Made by a program: the position numbers and the translations under genes. A stretch of 64,000 nt of DNA, from NCBI RefSeq assembly GCF_033958435.1, contig NC_134150.1:33909501-33973500 (forward strand), written 5' to 3'. Numbering within the stretch: the stretch's first letter is position 1; the number at the start of each line of letters is the position of its first letter. The notes beneath the pieces are model-generated. The model was not told the DNA's origin and did not search any database. It worked only from the letters and a program-made list of their open reading frames with translations. This stretch comes from Carettochelys insculpta. Its lineage: Eukaryota; Chordata; Testudines; Carettochelyidae. This document shows, piece after piece, positions 57,201 to 64,000 of the stretch.

Positions 57201-58369
57201 CTTGTATTTGTATTCTCTTAAAATAAAGAGGATCTAATCAAGGCACTTGGGTGATAACGCAGCAATAGGAGTATCTCATGTTCCTTCTTTCTTTTTTGTA
57301 ATTTCATACTTTCCATTCCCTTTCCTCTCAACCTTAAATTTTTGTCAACCCTTGCTGTGCTCCCAGGATCTTTAACAAAGTGGAAATTAGGGTGACAAGC
57401 TATATTTTTGCTTGTCTGTACCTACACCAGCTAAAGTTCTGGCCCATTAGATATGTGAAAATTCAAGTGGAGGAATTCAGTTAGGAAACATGCATATGAT
57501 TATTAATATATTATATATAATATTCATATTAATTAATTACAGTTTGTAAGTTTGCGAAGACACTGGACTGCAGTCCCTATTCTTGTAATAAGTACTACGG
57601 CTTTTTAATGGCCATGAGTGATCAGGACACTAGTTTCAGCTAATGTCCAAAAGGTGGCAACTGTCAACAGCAAATAATATTCCAGGCCCTTGCTTCACAG
57701 TAGTTCAGAGAGAAGAGCAGCAATTGGTCGATCACCAACACCACTTGATGCAAGGTCTATTGGGGAAGGAGGGAGAATTCTTTACAGATTCTTATCTAGA
57801 TAGGAGATAAGTCCACTCTGTTTAACTCATAAGCTCTTAGCCTGAGGCACAGTCTGGCAGCAGAAAATTCTACCTAAACATACTTCAGAAGGGTCAGATT
57901 CTGCTTTGCATTCTACCCAGTGCAGTCCCAGAATTTCACCATCAAAAATGTTTACCTCCAGTCAAACTCAATACTGTTTTTATTTTATACAATCCCAAAT
58001 AATTGCACACTGCATTACCCGCCTTCAAAACTGTCTTGTTTTATTTCTCCATTCAACACCTGATACAACCAGACAAGGAGACAACCAGTCAACTCCAGAG
58101 CACCCCATTCTGGTGTTAACTGAGGTGGCTTCTTTTGTTTTCTAGTTGTCAGTCTTGATTCTCTTGATTGCTTGTTGTCTCTATCAAACTATAAACCAAT
58201 GAGACCGTCTTCACCAATCATTAACAACTAAGCTGGAATAAAGGGCTAAGTCTAGTAATTGTACTTTTTTACAACCCTCACCCTAAGTTCTGTTCAGCCT
58301 CACTGGCCATGACATGTATTTTATTGCACACGGCAATGAAAATAGACCCAAGTGCTGGAGGCTGAAGGT
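57201..58369. other. Unique interval with an AT palindrome
   Basis: An AT-only palindromic run (ATTAATATATTATATATAAT and surroundings) spans about 57498-57540. No other feature. Confidence 0.45.
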
Positions 58370-58371
58370 AA

Positions 58372-58402
<31 letters not shown>
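58370..58402. repeat. A-run followed by (GA)n microsatellite
   Basis: Eleven A, then 11 GA dinucleotides. Confidence 0.95.
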
Positions 58403-59544
58403 AGGAAAGAAAACCCAATTTGCTCTCTATTAAGTGGCTGAAACACTTAAGCCTATTTCTATTCCAGCTAGTCGCTAAGTGAAAATGTAACTATGTTATA
58501 TATTTCCTCAGAATTAAACTTAAACCTACAGAATTAGGTTTATTAATTTCTGTCATTGCTCAATGGGGAAATAAGAGTGCCCATTCATTAAGGATACACA
58601 ATTACCACAGACAAAAATGAAGCGTGGTGCTATTAACCATAATAAAAATGTTGAACACTGTGGAAATTTTCATTAAATAGAATCTATTCTTTATATAACT
58701 CCACTTAATCCTTTCTGTCCTTTTTTCCCCTCACTTCTGTGTTCTCCAATCCATTTTTTTTTATTTTTCACACTTTTATAAATGTTTCTTAATGTAATGA
58801 TGATTAAATATTATTGGTAAAGAATACTCTTAGTCCATTTAAAAAATCTTCCTGCCCCCCTTCTTAGCTCCATGAAAATAGTTTTTGGATATAACACAAC
58901 TACTAAGCAGGGCTTCATTATTGTTTTTGATCATGAGTATATGAGAGAAAATTACAATAATTAATAAACAGAATCTTTATCAAAACTGGGCACTAAAATT
59001 CAGTTGACTGCAGGTCAGATTCTCTTCCGGTGTAAATTAGTGCAGCTTCCATGATGTCAATGGAATACACTGACTTACCCCAGCTCAGGCTCTAAGTACA
59101 AATTAATAAAAGCTGAGTGCATTTAACTCTAAGCAAGCATTTCTGAAATATAAGGAAAAGGCCACAAAACAGCTAGTCAAGGAACCTGCGTTCTTCCAGA
59201 AAGAAAAGAAGCACATTGACAGGGCATTCGATAAGTTTTCATGGTTGCTGGCGAGGTTGCCAGTTTCCACTGAATAACAGATACTTAGTTTTCCAGTACT
59301 GATTTTTTGTCAATGCAATCCTTTGACTCATTCACTTGTTCCCTAACAGTTCGCTTGTGCAGCATTCCCCATTGAACTGGTCATCATATTTAGAACAGTT
59401 TATTTTTTTGATGAAAAAGTTTTTTTGTATGAAAAAGAAACAGACAGCACTGTTAACTATCAGTCAGTAGTTAACATATTGATCTCTTATTGATCTACTA
59501 TTTTTTAATCCAGGAATGAAATTATAGAGCAGCAGTTTATATCC
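58403..59544. other. Unique interval with an ancient repeat scrap
   Basis: 59022-59100 ('ggtgtaaattagtgcagctt', 'gatgtcaatggaatacactg') belongs to the same old repeat type as 39735. The rest is AT-rich and unrecognised. Confidence 0.4.
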
Positions 59545-59850
59545 AGCAGGACTGAAAGCCGCCATGACCCCCAGAAAAGATGGGCGGGGGATCCAGCTCC
59601 ATGTCCCACAAGGGGTGGGGCTAAGGGCTGAAGGGACAGGAACTAGGGCATTTACCCTCTGCTTGCACCACAGCACTTGGTTCCCCTGCCACACACACTC
59701 CCATGGCCACATGGGGTGTCATAGTGGTGTAGCCTGTACTTCAAATGGGCGCAGAACTCCAGCCACCAACACTGCCAAAATAGAAGTAGCAGCAGCCAGA
59801 GTTCTGGGTCCCTTTGAAATGCTGGGGCCTGGGCAACTGCCTCTTGTATG
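59545..59850 (+). repeat. Family G GC-rich interspersed repeat (diverged)
   Basis: 'ggggtggggctaagggctga', 'tggtgtagcctgtacttcaa', 'agcagcagccagagttctgg', 'gtccctttgaaatgctgggg' and 'cctgggcaactgcctctt' keep the family order. More diverged than the copies at 20095 and 44341. Confidence 0.5.
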
Positions 59851-61239
59851 AGCCTGTTTATGGCTTTTCTATTGCTATATTGATTACGTTGCATGACACT
59901 TGCTGAAGATAAGTTCAGAGCCTCAATTTAACATGGTGTAAATTTATGGATGGCCATCAATGCAGTTCTGCAGCAGTCAATGGGGCTGTGCTCGTTTACT
60001 CCAAATAAGGATCTGGTGCTATATGTTTTAAATTATTGTAAAAAAGTCTTGACCAGTGGATGAGCCCCCTTTCCTAAATGGTTAATGCATAACATCACAC
60101 CTTTGTTCAGTGATATCTAACCAATCTAAAGGCCACATTATTAGACCTCCTTAAAATGGTGCTACAAGGATTTGTCTGTGGTTACCACAAGGTCTGGTTC
60201 TATCTCCCGGAGGTCAAAGGGAGTATTCCAGTTGGCCAGAATGGGCTCCCTATCATGTTAATGCCACAGGCTTTTGCTCAGGAGCATCAGTTATATAATG
60301 AAAAATAAACTCAGTCTTGTAAGCCACATGGAAGAAGTGATCAGATAACCTTTATCACCTGGGACAGTCTCTTTCAAGTGAACCAGAGACTAGACTGTGG
60401 GATCCAGGAGGGTCTTTAGCATAAACTGACAGGGATTACTGATGGCACTGTCTCTTGTTTAATTACGTCTTAAGAGAGTTTCCTCAAAATGAAATCTTGA
60501 AAGTTGCTTTCTGTTATTTCTATTACTGTAATACCGAGGGGCTCCAATCATGGGGCAAGCCTCCACTGAGCGGGCACCGGACGAATGCAGAATAAAAAGA
60601 TTGGTTAGTGCACCAAAGACCTTGAAGTCTAAATCAGTGATGGCCAGCCAAGAATAGCGAGATGGCCACATGATACTCCTCCTTTGTTTTATGGGCCTCA
60701 GCATGCCGTGGCCCACTGGGGTTCCACCTGAAGCTTGTGACCATGCTGTCTGTCCAGCTTCCCCATGTGCCTCTTGTGCACTGGGGCACTGGAGTGCTGC
60801 ACTTCTTACTCCTTCATCTCCCACCTAGCCCTTTCAGAGCACTACAATTTGTCTGATTCACCCACCTTCTCCACTCATCCCTGAGCTAAAAAGCAGCTAT
60901 GAACAACTGATTCTCAGCATTCCACCATTGCACTAAGTAAACTAGACATTCTACATAAACAGCATGCATAGAGAAAGGATGGCTCAGCCATTGGATGAGG
61001 CTGGGGTAGTCAAGAGGCCGACCACAGGTCAAACATAGACCACCAGATTTATTTAAATGGATCCCAGCATCTTTTTATTTACTCATTAGTGGTACTTTTT
61101 ATTATTTTTGTCTCAGGAGTCTAGACTTTGACTAGACCTTGAACAAGAGTTCTGGGCCTTGGCCTAAAAATAATTGCCTGCACCTGATAAAGACTTGGGT
61201 TCACTTGAAGTCTTTGCCGTGGACTATTTTTTATCTTGG
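59851..61239. other. Mostly unique interval
   Basis: 59925-60022 holds another scrap of the old 'gtgtaaatt...gtcaatgggg' repeat. A somewhat GC-richer segment at 60535-60840 (minus-strand frame of 121 codons) shows no motif. Confidence 0.4.
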
Positions 61240-61440
61240 AAAAGGTCTTTAAAAGCTGTGTGGCCAACTTTGCTGAGCATTGGAATGTAACGCAGGATCC
61301 CTGGATTCAATTCTCAGTGCTGCCATTGGCCTGCTGGGTGACCCCAGGTGAGCCACTTCATGATTTTTATCTCAATTTACCCATCTGTAGAATAGGAATA
61401 ATGATAGTGACCATGTTTGAAATCTACTGATGATCAGAGC
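61240..61440 (+). repeat. Ancient MIR-like SINE
   Basis: Runs in MIR order: a tRNA-like head with B-box-like GGATTCAATTCTC (61312-61324), 'tgctgggtgaccccaggtga' against MIR 'GTGTGACCTTGGGCAAG', then 'ctcaatttacccatctgtag' and 'aataggaataatgatagtga' against 'CTCAGTTTCCTCATCTGTAAAATGGGGATAATAATAG'. Long decayed. Confidence 0.7.
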
Positions 61441-63479
61441 TAGTGGTATTATTAGCCTTTCTGACCTCAGTCCCAGATCTGTAAGGTATGGATAACCCTT
61501 TCTCCCACCTTTTTACTATCTCAGCTACTTTGATTGGACAGTCTTTGGGTGCCAGGATCCCATCTTCCCATGTTTATACAACTCCCAGAATAATGGGGCC
61601 CTGAAATAAGTTGAAATCTTTAGTTATTCCTGTTATACAATCACAAATAACAGTTACCCTGCTCCGCATTCTTCTTGTGACTTGTATACACTGGTCACAT
61701 CATTTCTGAAATTAGCTGGTAAGCATCTCAACACGGGAGTTTTTTCCCCCCTCTCTATTGGCAAGTGAACCCCTTAGGGGATCGTGTTTAAGCATCCTTT
61801 GGCAACAAGTCTCCCAGCCCAGGTCAAGAGACTTGAGCTTAGGGGACATGGGCTAGTGCTCCAAAAATAGCTGTGTGCATAGTGCTTTTAAGTTGTGGCT
61901 TTGGCTGCACTCAGCCTTGAAGCCCATCCCCTGCCCTAGGCTTCAGTGCCAAAGCTCTAGTTTGAGTAATATCTCTAACGCACCAATTCCATAGTTATTT
62001 TGGATCAAGAGCATGAATCTGTCAATTTGGCCTGTGAAGCTCAATGCCATGGGCTCTGAAGATGTCCCCAACGTAACTGAGACATAGGGGCACAACAGCA
62101 ATGTAAATCATAAACATAATTATAATAACAACCTTAGGCAACTGGTCCCTGCTGTGGAAGAGGGTGCAGGGAGGATCACTCAGGGGGCAAAGAGTGGGCA
62201 TGTGGGAGTACCCCATTTAGCAGTTCACATTTTGGTAGGTTGCACAGAAAGGCAATTCACTTCCTGAGTGCCACCCCAAGTCACCTGTATAATAACACTG
62301 ATTGGGAGTTGCTACATAAAATCCAGTGTCATCTATGGGGAGCTTTCCTAATAAACCCCAAATAAAGTTCCTCTTCACTTTTTTGCCACAGGTCAATTTC
62401 TTCCACTATGAACATTGTCTAAAGAAGAATTTCGGAGGTTAATTTTTTGCATCAGTCCCTGGGAACTGTTGAAGCTGGGAACCTGCCATTTATTAAATTG
62501 TGCTGTATTGATTGATGATCTTGGCAAATCTCTCACGGTTTATAGGCTTTCAATATTTCTATAGAAAATTTATTTTTTTAAATATTTGGCACTGATATAA
62601 CAAAGTGGGATGATGTTCAGGGACTTTTTATGACAGAGCTCAGGGGCCGCAGCAAGACCATTTAACACCTTTATTATTACAGACAGGTGTTTGGCTTCAC
62701 CAGTATAAATTTTCTTTCCTTGCATTTGATGCTTACAGACACATACAGACAAATATCAAAGGAATCTATGCCTGAGCCTTCATTCTGGTGCCTCTCATCA
62801 TTTGTTCACTTGAAGCTTTTCGTCCTTATTATAGGGGTGATATTAAAAAAATCATCCTATTATTTTAGCTGGTTTACTTGGATTATTAACAGACACCTTC
62901 TTATCTCACTTATGGCACAGTATGTCTATGGTGGCATCTGCCATTGATATCAAAAGCTTTTTCAGAGTTGTTAAAATGGCTTATTTATAGAATGGTTCCT
63001 AGACAACCTGATTGATAAGCAGATGGTCAAAGAGGATTATCCTGTGCTGAAGCCTTATAGTTTCCATGGCTGTTTGAAGTCATGATTATTATTTATCTTT
63101 ATTAATAAACACTTATGAGTGCAGTGTGTTGGTGTTTAGTAGGAAGCTTCAGTGTGGAGATAGCTGTTTAGTTCTGTATGCCTGCTTTTTTCACCAGAAA
63201 GATAAATGGGATGTTTGATCAATGCTCTGGCAGCGACATGCTAAATGTTGCCAGGCACTGAAGGTTGCCAGACACTGTTTAGTCCAGCAGCATCCATGGC
63301 GTGTCATTATTTTAGGTAACCAGATATCCACTTACCATTAGTGTGGCCAAGTTTCCTGTGGTTACATAAAGTTTGTTTACAGCCACCAGTCCTGGATCTC
63401 TGTGTTCTGTGTTATTATTTAGCTCTAATTCATCCCCTAACTGCCATGTAAGAGCCTAGTAAGCAGTGGAAGTGTTGGT
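61441..63479. other. Unique AT-rich interval
   Basis: No repeat family or exon recognised in these 2 kb. Confidence 0.4.
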
Positions 63480-63575
63480 AATGCTGCTAGACAATATTGA
63501 CCTTCTGTCATCTGGCAAATTCTCTGGTATGGCACTGGTCAGGTCCCAAGGGAGTTGACTAGCGAGGTTTAACTT
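63480..63575. repeat. Interspersed repeat paired with 27853-27962
   Basis: In inverted orientation it shares 'aaacctc.ctagtc', 'gggacctgaccagtgcca' and 'agagaatttgccagatgac' with the earlier copy. Confidence 0.4.
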
Positions 63576-63892
63576 GTAGGAATAAAGTCACCCAAAACAC
63601 AAAAGTGATGAGGGTAAGCAATTGTTTACGCTTCCCATGCATTTTATTTAGTTTGAATGGACAAAATATTTATTTTGTGGCTGTCAAATGGAATAATTTA
63701 CAACAGAAAAATATCCATCACTCATCTTAATACTTATCGTGTAATGAAAATACTCAGTTTTTTCCACTAACTCCACATACTTGTCCTACATAAAATATGG
63801 ATCAGGATGGGTGGGATTTGGGGTAATGCAGAATACAAACGTCACAGATCCTAATTTTGTTTCCTTACATTTCATCTTTGCCTGGCCACTGG
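63576..63892. other. No recognisable feature
   Basis: Short unique interval before the terminal element. Confidence 0.4.
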
Positions 63893-64000
63893 AGCTGCGT
63901 CTACACGTGCCAGCTACTTCGAAATAGCCACGCCAACTTCAAAATAGTGTCCGCCATGGCTACACGTGGCGGGCGCTATTTCAAAGTTGACATCGACGTA
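63893..64000 (-). mobile_element. Family A short DNA transposon, copy 5, cut by the window end
   Basis: Opens AGCTGCGTCTACACGTGCCA and follows family A ('gctacttcgaaatagccacg', 'gctatttcaaagttgacatc') to the last base. Several TTCGAA blocks have decayed to TTCAAA, so it is older than copies 1, 2 and 4. Its far end lies outside the window. Confidence 0.82.

Noticed and set aside
1..64000. CRISPR arrays, operons, bacterial promoters or phage genes
   Set aside because: No regularly spaced direct repeats with unique spacers, no closely packed long frames and no ribosome-binding sites. The DNA is vertebrate in character throughout.

Overview
This window looks like non-avian sauropsid nuclear DNA, most probably from a turtle (Testudines), with a crocodilian as the alternative. 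The reasons are a CR1-type LINE with the RT signature FADDTKL, two further CR1 3' ends with the ATTCTATG tail, a Penelope-like element, old MIR-like SINEs and many short inverted-repeat transposons beginning GGCTAYGTCTACAC. The species call rests on recalled repeat character, not on a database search. I found no exon of a cellular protein-coding gene, no functional tRNA or rRNA gene, and nothing bacterial (no operons, ribosome-binding sites, CRISPR or origins). The longest open frames are all inside retrotransposons.

Layout. From 1 to 4.1 kb is a dense cluster of short DNA transposons, some nested. From 4.1 to 9.6 kb and from 10.3 to 16.5 kb lies mostly unique AT-rich DNA with a CR1 tail at 7.9 kb. 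From 16.5 to 20.4 kb is a nested block: one element inside another at 16.5-17.3 kb, then a Penelope-like element with a GIY-YIG nuclease remnant that is split by a 436-bp palindromic transposon. From 20.4 to 32 kb is mostly unique DNA with small hAT-type elements, minisatellites and simple repeats. A 1.7-kb CR1 with broken reverse transcriptase lies at 32.1-33.8 kb. From 35.6 to 53.3 kb there are many more short transposons, two LINE C-terminal fragments from other clades, a tandem tRNA-like SINE, and a striking 260-bp inverted repeat carrying a transposon at its arm/loop junction (40.7-41.9 kb). From 53.3 kb to the end is mostly unique sequence. The last 108 bp open another short transposon that runs off the window.

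How the parts relate. At least seven differently sized families (called A to F and H here) share the same terminal GGCTAYRTCTACAC motif. Wherever both ends are clean they are flanked by 3-bp direct repeats: CCA, TAA, ATA, AGG, CAA, CAT, CTA, TTA. This suggests non-autonomous elements moved by one transposase source that is not encoded in this window. Family A (five copies, 710 bp each when full length) is nearly identical between copies and keeps its CpGs, so it has moved recently. Family letters are local labels, not published names.
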